Assembly (NCBI GenBank): GCA_965661105.1
Contig: CBFICR010000005.1
Location: 1 to 64,000 of the forward strand
Reading direction: 5' to 3'
Source: Eutrophocola sp965661105
GTDB taxonomy: Bacteria; Pseudomonadota; Gammaproteobacteria; Pseudomonadales; Pseudohongiellaceae
Length of the DNA: 64,000 nt
Shown: in pieces, positions 43,701 through 52,919 of the stretch
How the letters are laid out: each line of letters opens with the position of its first letter
Position numbering within the stretch: position 1 is the stretch's first letter
Made by a program: the position numbers and the translations under genes
The notes under the pieces: generated by a model
Seen by the model: only the letters and a program-made list of their open reading frames with translations
The model's database searches: none
Told to the model about the DNA's origin: nothing

Positions 43701-46271
43701 CAATGCGCTGCTGAAGCTGCTAACTGAATGGCACTCTGCCATTTCAGCTGCGCCCTGAAGGAGATATAAGGCTGAACAGATCTGATTCAGTGCTTCAGCA
43801 CTGTCGGATTTATTCCTGAGCGACAGATGCCCTTCCTTGATGCGGGCATGAAGATCCCTGGCTTCATGAAGAAACCCTGTCAGCAATGGGTCTTGCGACT
43901 GCATATATTTTTCAAGCGCTGTTTTGGCATGGGTTATGCCCGGATATGGTCCCCGTGTATCAATTGATGAATTTTTTCCCGTCAGCGCCTGTTCATAGGC
44001 TACCGCCTGTATGCAGATATTATTAATGCTGGCCTTGAACGAACCAGCCTTGAATGCATTGTCATTCCCGGGGTCAAGAATGCCGTCCCGAAGCAATGCA
44101 AGCACATCAAGTACTTCTTCCGTAAAACCCATGATTTCATCAGTGATGCCTTGTGGTTTCGCAGTGAGGCTATCGAACAATCTTTCCATGGCAACGGAAA
44201 CAGCAGCAATATCCTGCGCAATGGAACGACCGCTTCCACCCAGTGTATGAAAAAGTCTGCTGCAATTCCTGACTCTGCCAGTCTGCTGATCTATACTATT
44301 CAGGTCACTTAATTCTTCACGAAGACAAAGCAGTATCTCGTCAAACTCATTACTGAAGACCATTTTTTGTTTATGCTCTTCATCTATTTCATTGGAAGCA
44401 GATATCGATTTATTGGCAGCAATTGAAAGTTCCGTCTGAATTTCCTGTTCCTGACAAGACGAGTATGACTTTTCATTTTTTCTTTCATCATTATCTGGCC
44501 CGCAGTCATTGCTGGCCAATTGCTTGCGCAGGGCAATATCAGCAAGCAGCTGCGTAGCAAAATCGGCACTTTTTTCGAGATAGACAGCACAATCAGCCTC
44601 TCTCCCCAATACCAGTTGTTCAAAATACCACAGGGAATTTATCATCAGCTGGCATAGACGCTGAAATCCATCGCTATTCGTTTGCAAAGTAGTGAGCTGG
44701 GTAAGTTCGGTAATATAGTCCCGTGCGATGTGAAACTGTTTTGACTGCTCATGCAGATTCAACAGCTGTAGTACCCGTGAAAGCTGTCCCAGGCTTGCCC
44801 GGATTTCTTCCAGAACAACGGTATTGTCCTGTGCCAACAGGTCGAGATTTTTAATCACTGTATTAATGCTGGCAATGACTGCCTGCAAGGCATGTAAACG
44901 GGCAGAATTCATCGCCGGGATACTAACTTCCTCTTTTACTTCAGAGCTCGGGTTTACCCCATGGTTTTCCTTATAATTACCTAGCTCAATAGAGGTAGAG
45001 ACCAGAACTTTCGCCATGCTGAACAACAGGTCACGAGGGTTTTGAGTTGATACACCAGCCAGACCACCCTGAATATTTTTTGCCAGAGTTTCCAGACCCA
45101 TAAAGTGAATAACTTCTCCAAGCCGCCCAATTTCCCGTTGAATTTCCTCACTGGACTTATTATCGACTTCCTTCTCATCTGCAATTTCATCTGCAATCTC
45201 ATTAATGGATTCAAGCAAGGAAGTAATTTGTTCTGCCAGAATGGTAATAGTTTTATTCCTGGCCTCTCTGCTGTGATAACGCAGATGGGAAGTCTCATCA
45301 GTAAATGTGGTTACCTTAAAAAGATCATTACCAGCGTTTTGGCTTGCTTCACTACTACACAGCTTAAGCCACGTCCTGACAACCCCTATCCCCCCAGTGC
45401 TATTATTTGCTATCTCAAGGAGCCTGGCGATTTCAACGAGAACACTGTTTTCTAGTTCTTTATCAAGCACTCCTGACATTTCATCATGCCGCAACATGAC
45501 ACTGTCGTTATTGGTAAACTGCAGGGACCAGGAAAATCCCGCCAGGATTCGAAACAGTGTCTGGTCGAGGTTTTCCTCTGGCAGATTGGCCAGCAAAGCG
45601 CTTGATAGACCCCAACGAGTTCCAGCCCTGTAATCGCGCAGCAGCAAACGCAGGTTATCTGCAACCTTGATTACCACCTCGCGGGCATTCTTATCTGTGG
45701 GGGTCTTCAAGAGGATTTTGCAGGCTTTGTTGTAAAACATGAGCTGCTTTTCCATCAACTCCTGGAGCAATTGTGGTTTTTCCTCAAACACTTTCCGATA
45801 ATTGATGTCCTGTTTTTCCAGCAGTACCGAAGAACTGAAAACCTGTGCAACATTGCGTGAGTTTCTAACCCGGTTCAGTAACACTACGAGCTGTTCAAAA
45901 TTATCACTATTTTTTTCAATGCCTGCTTCAAGCATTGAATCCATACTGCCCAGACCTACATAAGCAGCTTCCAGACGCGGGTTCAGTTTCCAGCTCGGCA
46001 GCTGTTTTTTTTCTTCCACCAGCTCGCTTATCGATACACTTATTTCCTTTGCCAACAACGCAAGATTAGGTAACTCAAGTAATTGCAGCATCCCCGGTAT
46101 ACAGGCAAAACCAACCACTGGTGCACGCAGATCCTGCAGGGGCTTATCCTCATCAGCAGGAGTTGAAATGACATGGTCCAGTGCTGTAGACAGCACCTCA
46201 CTCAATGTTTTAATTTCAACGATCACCCGTTTCAGGGCTCTGGAACTTTGCCATTTATTCATTGCGTTCAC
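40764..46271 (-). CDS. chpA: ChpA/PilL-type hybrid histidine kinase
   Basis: This 1835-residue CheA-like hybrid kinase controls type IV pili. The N-terminal part is helical and like FimL. Phosphotransfer (Hpt) sites are visible as LFHTLGGSGRS near 677 and RILHTLKGSSAL near 1044. The histidine kinase core has the N box HILRNAIDHGIE near 1425, then DDGQGI and GRGVGLDVVKNQ near 1517. A CheW-like domain (about 1560-1690) and a C-terminal receiver domain with the phosphoacceptor in VILLDIEMPKMDG (near 1770) follow. A proline/glutamate/alanine-rich linker surrounds residues 940-1000. It is shorter than P. aeruginosa ChpA (2472 residues), with fewer Hpt repeats. It follows pilJ by 32 bases. Confidence 0.93.
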   Translation of the reverse strand: MNAMNKWQSSRALKRVIVEIKTLSEVLSTALDHVISTPADEDKPLQDLRAPVVGFACIPGMLQLLELPNLALLAKEISVSISELVEEKKQLPSWKLNPRLEAAYVGLGSMDSMLEAGIEKNSDNFEQLVVLLNRVRNSRNVAQVFSSSVLLEKQDINYRKVFEEKPQLLQELMEKQLMFYNKACKILLKTPTDKNAREVVIKVADNLRLLLRDYRAGTRWGLSSALLANLPEENLDQTLFRILAGFSWSLQFTNNDSVMLRHDEMSGVLDKELENSVLVEIARLLEIANNSTGGIGVVRTWLKLCSSEASQNAGNDLFKVTTFTDETSHLRYHSREARNKTITILAEQITSLLESINEIADEIADEKEVDNKSSEEIQREIGRLGEVIHFMGLETLAKNIQGGLAGVSTQNPRDLLFSMAKVLVSTSIELGNYKENHGVNPSSEVKEEVSIPAMNSARLHALQAVIASINTVIKNLDLLAQDNTVVLEEIRASLGQLSRVLQLLNLHEQSKQFHIARDYITELTQLTTLQTNSDGFQRLCQLMINSLWYFEQLVLGREADCAVYLEKSADFATQLLADIALRKQLASNDCGPDNDERKNEKSYSSCQEQEIQTELSIAANKSISASNEIDEEHKQKMVFSNEFDEILLCLREELSDLNSIDQQTGRVRNCSRLFHTLGGSGRSIAQDIAAVSVAMERLFDSLTAKPQGITDEIMGFTEEVLDVLALLRDGILDPGNDNAFKAGSFKASINNICIQAVAYEQALTGKNSSIDTRGPYPGITHAKTALEKYMQSQDPLLTGFLHEARDLHARIKEGHLSLRNKSDSAEALNQICSALYLLQGAAEMAECHSVSSFSSALLMAAKKLTPAMIEANGVDKVFSTILEECVGWLGNAMSSLEKGQPLDDSEVLITRMKEYAPAVTPPVDKVNEEADLQENHERHSSSSDQLLFLPAPVPVRVPEAEAKPESEPEPASAANYAAELETSPSPVLVAESSETPVDQELLAVFVDEMTELLQDLDDLYLHWQQNPQDTTILENYLRILHTLKGSSALAQEDALSKASHDYESFVISASKANSFDTEFFTSCDIHLHGLHKICSLYSRDANGLITRKSLVTEEEQELKPDLTTGSAAIRSSQELINGVELQENTESENTEPEKNQYNQNIQEPGKATLESFESASDSNGRSETHKTDFAVSEPAISSPLTSVAAADNTNSHNQTETLTPLSAPEEQVRVSSQLLGYLLNDADEINFSRNRLEKSFHDVGNLLIEMDETLIRLNSFVKKIDENASQSAGSRLEFSHHAGPESATDEFDVLEMDRYTELQEMSLSLTEDYEDLQDIRRNLSSRLKEIDQALLGQQRLTNSLQDGLISSQMLPFSSIVPRLRRLVRQTGRELKKDIRIEVQNQQGNLDKNILQAVITPFEHILRNAIDHGIESAQDRVKAGKEPQATISLVVARQGASISVVIKDDGQGINVEKVKSRAVATGLIEEGAIISDEEAIQLIFQPGFSTAEQVSTISGRGVGLDVVKNQINQVGGAVEVVSEAGKGTAFIMTLPLTSSLNRALLFKIQQTPYVVLMDTLAGVLVEKLARIYQSEENTVPPVFEYGGEQYEYLYLGKLIDAGLDPRPESVDAAITLLLVKGKQKNQALHIDSIIESRDLVVKSFGKQFTSMPGISGGVIMPDGNVAIVLDLASLVNLHHDNKKSSSGSVFLQSGPGKSGAHNKKIMVVDDSITVRKVTTSILERNGMDVISAKNGIEAIALLETHLPDVILLDIEMPKMDGFEVASYIRKQEPPVRDIPIIMITSRIGEKHRNRAGKLGVNEYLCKPFQEKNLIETIQSF

Positions 46272-46303
46272 CTGTTGGATTCTTCAATACCAGGATAGTC
46301 AGT

Positions 46304-48547
46304 TCAGGCGTTTACAGCGCTTTGATTAGGTAATATTGCGCTACTGTCGTCTGTGCTCATGTTTTCGGTTTGCGGCGCATCCTTGGCACGTAATGTAAGG
46401 GGTTTACCATCAGGGGATTTTTCCTTGCCGGGCAAACGCGCTACCTTTTTATGGGCCAATCCGGACCAGTTGTCCTTGCCTCTGGGATTTTTCCTTCTAT
46501 CCAGGCTGAAGCCTGAAACAGCACCCTCCAGGCGTGCTGACAATCCTCCAAGGCTGGACATAAATTTTGAGGTGGCTTCCATACCGCTGGTGGTGTTGGC
46601 AGTCATTTGCTGAATTACTGCCATGGACTGGGTAATTTCAGAGGCGGCCTTACTCTGGTTACTGGAAGCCTCGTTTATACTGTTAACAAGTTCCTGCAAT
46701 TCTTTTGATACACGCTGGATGTCATCCAGCGCCATGCCCGCACTTTGCGCATGCCTGGTACCGGATACCACTTCAGCTGTTGTATCTTCCATTGACTGCA
46801 CCGCCTCCTTGATATCACCCTGAATTACCTTAACCAGGCTTTCAATTTGACGTGTAGCCGCGGAAGAACGTTCCGCCAATGCGTGTACTTCGTCAGCAAC
46901 GACTGCAAATCCCTTGCCCGCCTCTCCTGCCGAGGCTGCCTGTATCGCCGCATTCAGTGACAAGGTATTGGTATGCTCGGCAATATCATTAATCAACGAC
47001 ACAAAACCCCCTATTTCCTGCGAGCTTTCACCCAGACGTTTAATACGCTTTGACGTACCCTGGATCTGGTCCCGAATATTATCCATGCCCTTGATGGTAT
47101 CTTTCACAACGGCCGCACCACCGACTGCCGTTTGCACAGATTTTTTGGCTACCTCTAAAGTTTTTTGTGCGTTTTCATTTACCTGGTTAATACCATTACC
47201 AATTTCCCGCATGGACTCATGCACCGAGTAAATACTTTTGGTTTGACGCCTGGTGGCAGCTGATAGTGACTCCACGGTTTGCATGGAAGCTTCAGTCGAA
47301 CTGGTGACTTCCATCGTCACACTGGTAATAGCAGAAACCAGTTCCCTTAACTGCTCAACAGCATAATTAATGGAGTCAGCGATGGCACCGGTAAAATCCT
47401 TCCCTACCGTAGCCCTGACAGTAAGATCACCTTCGCCAAGACTGGAAATTTCACTTAACAACTTCACTACAGCGCTATTATTGCGGGTGTTTTTTTCCGC
47501 ACTGATCTGTTCAGCTTCCTGAGATTGCCGGATGACTTGTCGACCATAAGCCAGAATTGTGAGCAACAGAAGGAACAACAGAGCATAGCCAACAACTGGA
47601 CTGGCTAATGGATGAGTACTCTGGTCAGCCAGCATCTCTCCAATCCCCTTGATCTGGGAAAGTAACAGTTCACTGTTTCCAACTATATTGGCCAAGGCTC
47701 CTGTATAGACATTTATTTCAGGAATGGCACTATGAATAATACTGGCAGTATCGGCGATTGGGGAAAACAACACTGATACGTTGATCAGGCCATCCAGAGC
47801 CTGGGCGTCAATTACTTCATTTATACCCAGACTCCGATCACCGGTCTGAAAGGCCGCATGATTGTCAGCAAACAGATTGATGTCACTCAACAGCTGATCT
47901 GCCTGACCCGAAGATGCATCTCCAGCAATGATACGCCTGAGATTGAACGCAATGCGCTCTGCCAGCCATGATTGACGTTGTGCAACTGCAACCGTCACTG
48001 TAGATAGATTGAGCGCAATAAAGCGCTGTGTAACAGCGGCATATTCTCGCTGTACAAGAGGCATCACATTGAGAATAACTGCGGCCTGGGCATTGACCTC
48101 ATTAATCAGTTGCTGATTGTTCAATACAAGATCAATATCCTTTCCCGTATTCAGCCAGATATCCTGAAATTCTGGAAACCTCCTGTTAATTATCGCCTCA
48201 ACACCAGACTCTCGATTACCAAAACCCCCAATGTTAAGAGCATCTGCAACGCCACTGTCGTCTTTGTTGATCTGCGCCAAAGTAGAGGCGAAATCCAGTC
48301 TGGCGTCATAGAGATCAGGAAAAAAAGTGCTATCAGCTTCAGCCAGTGCTTGCGCATCCCTGCCAATCTCCTGTGACAACATACTCAGGGTAGTCACCTG
48401 TTGATTCCAGGTTTGCAACTGTCTGGATGAAATATTGATAAACACCTGGTTAATGACAATCATTAGCAATGTAACCATAAAGATAGCCATGAAAACCCTG
48501 GTCTTGGGCTGCCTTCTTTTTTTAACTAACAAACTGGATTGTTCCAT
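46304..48547 (-). CDS. pilJ: PilJ-type methyl-accepting chemotaxis protein
   Basis: This 747-residue transmembrane receptor is the sensor of the Pil-Chp system. TM1 lies near residues 17-38 (VFMAIFMVTLLMIVINQVF) and a periplasmic domain spans 40-305. TM2 lies near 315-335 (VVGYALLFLLLLTILAYG), followed by a HAMP-like linker and a signalling hairpin tip (FVSLINDIAEHTNTLSLNAAIQAASAGEAGKGFAVVADEV). The start is the ATG at 48547 with AGGAGCAGGTA before it; the frame extended to 48613 would intrude into pilI. It is preceded by pilI (31 bases) and followed by chpA. Confidence 0.9.
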   Translation of the reverse strand: MEQSSLLVKKRRQPKTRVFMAIFMVTLLMIVINQVFINISSRQLQTWNQQVTTLSMLSQEIGRDAQALAEADSTFFPDLYDARLDFASTLAQINKDDSGVADALNIGGFGNRESGVEAIINRRFPEFQDIWLNTGKDIDLVLNNQQLINEVNAQAAVILNVMPLVQREYAAVTQRFIALNLSTVTVAVAQRQSWLAERIAFNLRRIIAGDASSGQADQLLSDINLFADNHAAFQTGDRSLGINEVIDAQALDGLINVSVLFSPIADTASIIHSAIPEINVYTGALANIVGNSELLLSQIKGIGEMLADQSTHPLASPVVGYALLFLLLLTILAYGRQVIRQSQEAEQISAEKNTRNNSAVVKLLSEISSLGEGDLTVRATVGKDFTGAIADSINYAVEQLRELVSAITSVTMEVTSSTEASMQTVESLSAATRRQTKSIYSVHESMREIGNGINQVNENAQKTLEVAKKSVQTAVGGAAVVKDTIKGMDNIRDQIQGTSKRIKRLGESSQEIGGFVSLINDIAEHTNTLSLNAAIQAASAGEAGKGFAVVADEVHALAERSSAATRQIESLVKVIQGDIKEAVQSMEDTTAEVVSGTRHAQSAGMALDDIQRVSKELQELVNSINEASSNQSKAASEITQSMAVIQQMTANTTSGMEATSKFMSSLGGLSARLEGAVSGFSLDRRKNPRGKDNWSGLAHKKVARLPGKEKSPDGKPLTLRAKDAPQTENMSTDDSSAILPNQSAVNA

Positions 48548-48578
48548 TACCTGCTCCTGCTTATGGATGGTAAAATGT

Positions 48579-49166
48579 TTATGCCAGTGCAACCTGTTGC
48601 TGAAACGGGTCATAGCTATTCAGAACATCAATTAATCTGTTTAGGTCAAAGCGCTGATAACAGCTACCATTGGCAGTGACACTTGCATCGATATAAAAAT
48701 CTGTTTTGTGTGGATCAATGTTTTGCAACGAAACCGGCGTAAATTCATCAAAATCAAATTTCTGCATACCAAAAACCTTGCCCACTCTTAGTGCAAGCAA
48801 CTGTTTACCCACTCTGCACACAAGCAAAGGTCCCTGAGCAAAAGCAAACTGACTAACTGGTACTGCTCGCTGATCAAGGAACCGCTTGAGGTTGTAAACC
48901 GGAACCAGAGCGCCACGGAAGTTCATTACCCCTTCAATCCATCCGACTGCACCTGGAATAGGTGTCACATGCCTGACCTTGATAACTTCGGCGACCGTTG
49001 TGATATCAACAACACAAGTGGCTTCATCGATAAGGCATTTGATACCGTGAAATCGCTCCATTTGACTGGCATCTTCAGGTAAGCTTGCCCCGGTGCGCCT
49101 GACTCGTTCTTCCAGTAGCAGTAGCTGCTGTAATGGCGACTTGAACCCGTTGCTATGATTTAACAT
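48579..49166 (-). CDS. pilI: PilI-type CheW adaptor
   Basis: This 195-residue adaptor links PilJ to ChpA. The CheW core shows IKCLIDEATCVVDITTVAEVIKVRHVTPIPGAVGWIEGVMNFRGALVPVYNLKRFL, containing the typical GxxNxRGxxxPVxDL motif, and GPLLVCRVGKQLLALRVGKVFG. Its ATG overlaps the pilH stop by one base (TAATG). Confidence 0.85.
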   Translation of the reverse strand: MLNHSNGFKSPLQQLLLLEERVRRTGASLPEDASQMERFHGIKCLIDEATCVVDITTVAEVIKVRHVTPIPGAVGWIEGVMNFRGALVPVYNLKRFLDQRAVPVSQFAFAQGPLLVCRVGKQLLALRVGKVFGMQKFDFDEFTPVSLQNIDPHKTDFYIDASVTANGSCYQRFDLNRLIDVLNSYDPFQQQVALA

Positions 49167-49573
49167 TATTCAGCTGCCTGTCTCGGTAAATACCTTGACC
49201 TGTCTTCATCCATGACCCTTGTGATTGAATTTAGCAAAGATTCGTCATCAAACCCCTTGGGTAGATAGGCTCGTGCGCCCTGCTTTAATGCCCATACCTT
49301 ATCTGACTCTTCATCCTTACAACTGATAATAATAATTGGAATATGTTTGGTCGTTTCATTCCTGCAAAGCTCTCTGGTTGCCTGAAATCCATTGAGTTGC
49401 GGCATCACAAGATCCATCAAAATCAGATCCGGCAAAGTTGACTCAGCCATTTTCACCCCTTCGCTTCCATCAGAAGCCGAGAGAATGGTATGACCCTGTT
49501 GTCGTAAAATTGATGCAGCATGTTCAATATCAGCAGCTCGATCATCGATAACCAGTATTTTTAACTCTTGCAT
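49166..49573 (-). CDS. pilH: PilH-type response regulator
   Basis: This is a single receiver domain of 135 residues. Acidic pocket residues lie in KILVIDDRAADIE and the phosphoacceptor Asp in LPDLILMDLVMPQLNGF. The conserved Lys is in ARAYLPKGFDDES. In Pil-Chp systems PilH and PilG receive phosphate from ChpA and oppose or drive pilus activity. The ATG at 49573 has AGGG seven bases before it; the upstream TTG at 49579 is less likely. Confidence 0.85.
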   Translation of the reverse strand: MQELKILVIDDRAADIEHAASILRQQGHTILSASDGSEGVKMAESTLPDLILMDLVMPQLNGFQATRELCRNETTKHIPIIIISCKDEESDKVWALKQGARAYLPKGFDDESLLNSITRVMDEDRSRYLPRQAAE

Positions 49574-49606
49574 AACCAACCCTGTTAAATATGGAGTGCT
49601 AATAAT

Positions 49607-50032
49607 TTATAGTGTTGCTGTTTCAGTTTCCGAGACCGATTGCGGTTCTGAAACCGGTGCAAATTTACTGATAGCCTCTACCAGTTCTTCACGGGCAAAT
49701 GGTTTTGTCAGATAGGCATTTGCACCCACCACATCGCCCTTCGCCTTGTCACAAAAACTGGATTTACTGGAAAGCATGATTATTGGCAAAGTCTTGTATT
49801 GTTCATTACTGCGAATCATTGAACAGGTTTCATAGCCATCAAGACGCGGCATCATGACATCTATAAACATTACATCAGGCCTTTCCTTTACCAGAACAGA
49901 CAAGGCATCAAAGCCGTCATGGGCAGTCACCACATGGCATCCGGTTTCCTTCAACAGGCTTTGTGCAGTACTACGAATGGTTTTACTATCATCAACTACC
50001 ATAACTTTTATGTTTTCGAGATTAGTGCTCAT
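49607..50032 (-). CDS. pilG: PilG-type response regulator
   Basis: This 141-residue receiver domain has acidic pocket VMVVDDSKTIRSTAQ, phosphoacceptor in PDVMFIDVMMPRLDGYET, and Lys in NAYLTKPFAREEL. It is the first dedicated Pil-Chp regulator of the operon, 22 bases after the FimX-like gene and 33 before pilH. In P. aeruginosa PilG activates cAMP synthesis and pilus extension. Confidence 0.87.
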   Translation of the reverse strand: MSTNLENIKVMVVDDSKTIRSTAQSLLKETGCHVVTAHDGFDALSVLVKERPDVMFIDVMMPRLDGYETCSMIRSNEQYKTLPIIMLSSKSSFCDKAKGDVVGANAYLTKPFAREELVEAISKFAPVSEPQSVSETETATL

Positions 50033-50054
50033 GTCTATAACTCCTTAAGACTCT

Positions 50055-52520
50055 TTAAATTGTCATTGCCTGGGAAAGAGAGTCTGCTGTTAACGGCAAA
50101 GGTTCCTTTTGAATATAATCGCCCTTCACAAGATCAATCTGCGCTTTGCAACAAACAGAAAGTAAATCACTGATATTGATATTGCCGGCAACAACACGTG
50201 TTTTTTTAGTATGAAAATAATCAACCAGGTTTTGAAGCGAGCTGTACCCATCACCATTATCAACTGCATGGGCAATTTTTGAATTATCCAGCCTTACCAG
50301 GTTGAAGTCGGTATCGCTCAATAATGTTTTAAACGGATCTACTTCAGTCACCCCGGAAATACAAATACTACTTCCGGCTTCCTTTAATTTTTTGAGCTGT
50401 TCAGATCCGGCAGGCAAATCATCCAGCAAATCTTTAAGATGAAAATCAATAACCAAAATTTCCCGAGGCAAGGAATGTTTCGCCAGCGCTTTTTCAATAT
50501 GTTCAGAAAAATGCTTGTCCAACAAGGAACACGCAGACACCGGCAATAAGGCCCGATATTCCAGCCCCTGGTTATAAAAATCGCCAATTATCTTTAGCGA
50601 ATTTTCAATTGCCCAGATATCAAGTTTGCCGGCGAGCTGATTTTTTTCCAGGGCTCCTCCAGGATTTCTATGAGTAATCCGGGTATTGTCATCTTTCAGA
50701 TACAATCCCAGATCATAGAGTTCGGTTTCAATTTCCGTGACTGACAATAATGGCTCATAAAATATTTCCAGCTGGTTATTCTTCAAGGCAGCTTCCAGAT
50801 CATCCATACACAGTTCACTTGATACTGGTAATGGTTCAATGTTTGTGTCTATGGACTTAGCTGGCGTTTGCGTTACAGGAGTTGTGACTTGTGGTAATGA
50901 TGGGGCGGGATTTTTCCCTGATTTGATCACTTTTTTTGGCGACGGGCTTTTGCTGGAATATTTACTTTCAGATTTAGTTCCAGACTGCTGCCTTGTCTGT
51001 TTATTAAGAAACTTAACTTGTTCAACGGCTGCCTTTCTTTCTTTTTCCCCATCCAGCTGTTGGTTGCCGGACTTCGAAACAGGTTCTTCTTTCGAGGGCT
51101 GCTCATCAGTCTTTTTAGCAAAGGGAACAACATTATTGTCAACAGGCTCTGATCGTTTGTTTGATTCTTTATCGCTCCCACTCATCAGAAATGCTCTGAT
51201 AAGTGTTTCTGCAGACTCAGATTCCGGATCAACAGGTATGACATCGTAATTAAAGGTAATCAGCGGATTAGTTTCAGTTTCACCGATTTCCTTGTTTAAG
51301 GATCGCTCAAATTTATTGAGTAACTCTACATATCTCGCAATAGCCGGATTTTCAGCTGATGCTTTTTGTTTAGCTTGATCGCCGTCTTGCCCTGTATTGC
51401 TTTTCAGTAAAATCAAAAAACTGTTTTCAGTGAAGCGGATCATGAAGTCATTGCTTTGCAGTGTGGACTTCAATTCACTGGCCAATGCTTTCATCTTGCC
51501 ATTAAGACTGCCGAACCCCTTGTCGGCCAAATAATGCTGAAGACCATTAGCCCCGATATGAACCACATGTCCAACAACTCTTCCAGAGACATTTGCTTCA
51601 GCAACAAAATTATCCAGATGAGTAATAAAAAGTGGATAACCCAGTCCTTCCGCAGCGGCGGGTGTTTCCCTTTCTGCCTGAGAGTAATCATCCTTCAGGA
51701 TGACTTGTAAACAGTCTTCACCATCATAAACGACCGGTTTGAAGGTGGCATGCACCTGCAGGATCCCTTCTTTTACACCGGTTGCAGCAACAAACATTTC
51801 TTCAATTTCCAGCGCTTGGGTTTCAGGCTTCACTCGTACTTTATGCTGAAAATCCAGTAATGACTGTTTTACTTTATCTCTGAGTTCTGAAGACACGACA
51901 TCGATGAAAGGCAGAACTATCAAGTCATCCATGTTGGTGTAACCCAGTAGATCAAGGTAGGCAGCATTACCAAATACATGAATGCCATCCTGCAGATAAG
52001 CCAACGCTTCCTCTGTACCAGACATCAGTTGATCGCGATGTGTGGCAAGTTCAAATTTTTCCTGGTTAAGCTGACTCAGCTGAAAGTTACGGCGGCTTCT
52101 TTCTGCGGCACGAGAGAAAACTTCAAAGGAGTAGTCCAATTGACTACTGGTAACTACATCTGACATTCCCTGTTGGTAGGCTGTGGTGAGAAATTCAGTG
52201 GTAATCTCTGCATTACTCAACAGCACATATCCGGTATCACTGTTGATTTGCTCAAGAAACGCCAGCATTTCCTCATGCTTCGGCTCGCTGACCAGTTCAT
52301 TGACCAGCAATATATCCCAGCTCCCTGTTTGCAGCGCCTGGATTATCTCTGCTTTACCGGATACCCGCTCAAAGACAAATTTCATTTCCAGTTGCTTCAG
52401 AGCCTGCAGAAAATCTACGCCCTCGTTTTCTGCTGTATCCACAAGTAATACACGCACAGCCGCATAGACAGCGGCTGTCTGATGCTCGTTACCATCTTCA
52501 GGATACTCTACGTTTTTCAT
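50055..52520 (-). CDS. FimX-like protein with degenerate REC, PAS, GGDEF and EAL domains
   Basis: This 821-residue protein has the four-domain order of P. aeruginosa FimX. Residues 22-135 resemble a receiver, but the phosphoacceptor position reads LLVNELV, so Asn replaces Asp. A PAS-like segment follows (about 165-285). A diguanylate-cyclase-like fold near 300-460 carries TENSF in place of GGDEF. A disordered Lys/Ser/Pro-rich linker (470-570) leads to an EAL-like domain (580-821). There LYDLGLYLK replaces the ExLxR metal motif, but YIQKEPLP at the end is kept. It is probably a c-di-GMP effector without synthesis or hydrolysis activity, located at the pole to promote pilus assembly. It heads the Pil-Chp operon. 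Confidence 0.75.
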   Translation of the reverse strand: MKNVEYPEDGNEHQTAAVYAAVRVLLVDTAENEGVDFLQALKQLEMKFVFERVSGKAEIIQALQTGSWDILLVNELVSEPKHEEMLAFLEQINSDTGYVLLSNAEITTEFLTTAYQQGMSDVVTSSQLDYSFEVFSRAAERSRRNFQLSQLNQEKFELATHRDQLMSGTEEALAYLQDGIHVFGNAAYLDLLGYTNMDDLIVLPFIDVVSSELRDKVKQSLLDFQHKVRVKPETQALEIEEMFVAATGVKEGILQVHATFKPVVYDGEDCLQVILKDDYSQAERETPAAAEGLGYPLFITHLDNFVAEANVSGRVVGHVVHIGANGLQHYLADKGFGSLNGKMKALASELKSTLQSNDFMIRFTENSFLILLKSNTGQDGDQAKQKASAENPAIARYVELLNKFERSLNKEIGETETNPLITFNYDVIPVDPESESAETLIRAFLMSGSDKESNKRSEPVDNNVVPFAKKTDEQPSKEEPVSKSGNQQLDGEKERKAAVEQVKFLNKQTRQQSGTKSESKYSSKSPSPKKVIKSGKNPAPSLPQVTTPVTQTPAKSIDTNIEPLPVSSELCMDDLEAALKNNQLEIFYEPLLSVTEIETELYDLGLYLKDDNTRITHRNPGGALEKNQLAGKLDIWAIENSLKIIGDFYNQGLEYRALLPVSACSLLDKHFSEHIEKALAKHSLPREILVIDFHLKDLLDDLPAGSEQLKKLKEAGSSICISGVTEVDPFKTLLSDTDFNLVRLDNSKIAHAVDNGDGYSSLQNLVDYFHTKKTRVVAGNINISDLLSVCCKAQIDLVKGDYIQKEPLPLTADSLSQAMTI

Positions 52521-52919
52521 CAGTTTTCATTCCGGTTACGTTTGATTACTCAACCCGTAACACACCGAAACACGGTTTAATTTGGCTATACCTGGTTATC
52601 CGTTATGCAGTTTGCTGCTTGTATGATCAGACATTATTTGCTGATTAATGCAGTTATCCCGCAAAATGCTGGCTTGTATTTCTGAATTACTAGTGAGCAC
52701 CAACATTAGAGTGGTATATAACTCTACTTGGCGAAATTCACATCGAAAAAATCAGCAATATGTGAAATAGATAGAATTTTTGAAAAATAACTCATCAGGA
52801 ATGAGAACTGGGTGGAATCACTAACGTCACTGCAATGATTTCAAAAACACATGATTTTGATTGGGTATAGCCATCAGCCTGAAATTATTTTTCCCAAAAA
52901 GTCCATAAATTGGAGGACA
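52521..52919. other. Intergenic region between the Pil-Chp operon and SulP
   Basis: This 400-base AT-rich stretch separates divergent genes and must hold the promoters of both. A small inverted repeat TAGAGT-N8-ACTCTA is present at 52707-52726, with TATATA in its loop. I found no RNA gene or ORF of interest except the mini-ORF that starts at 52920. No confident -35/-10 pair was found. Confidence 0.5.
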
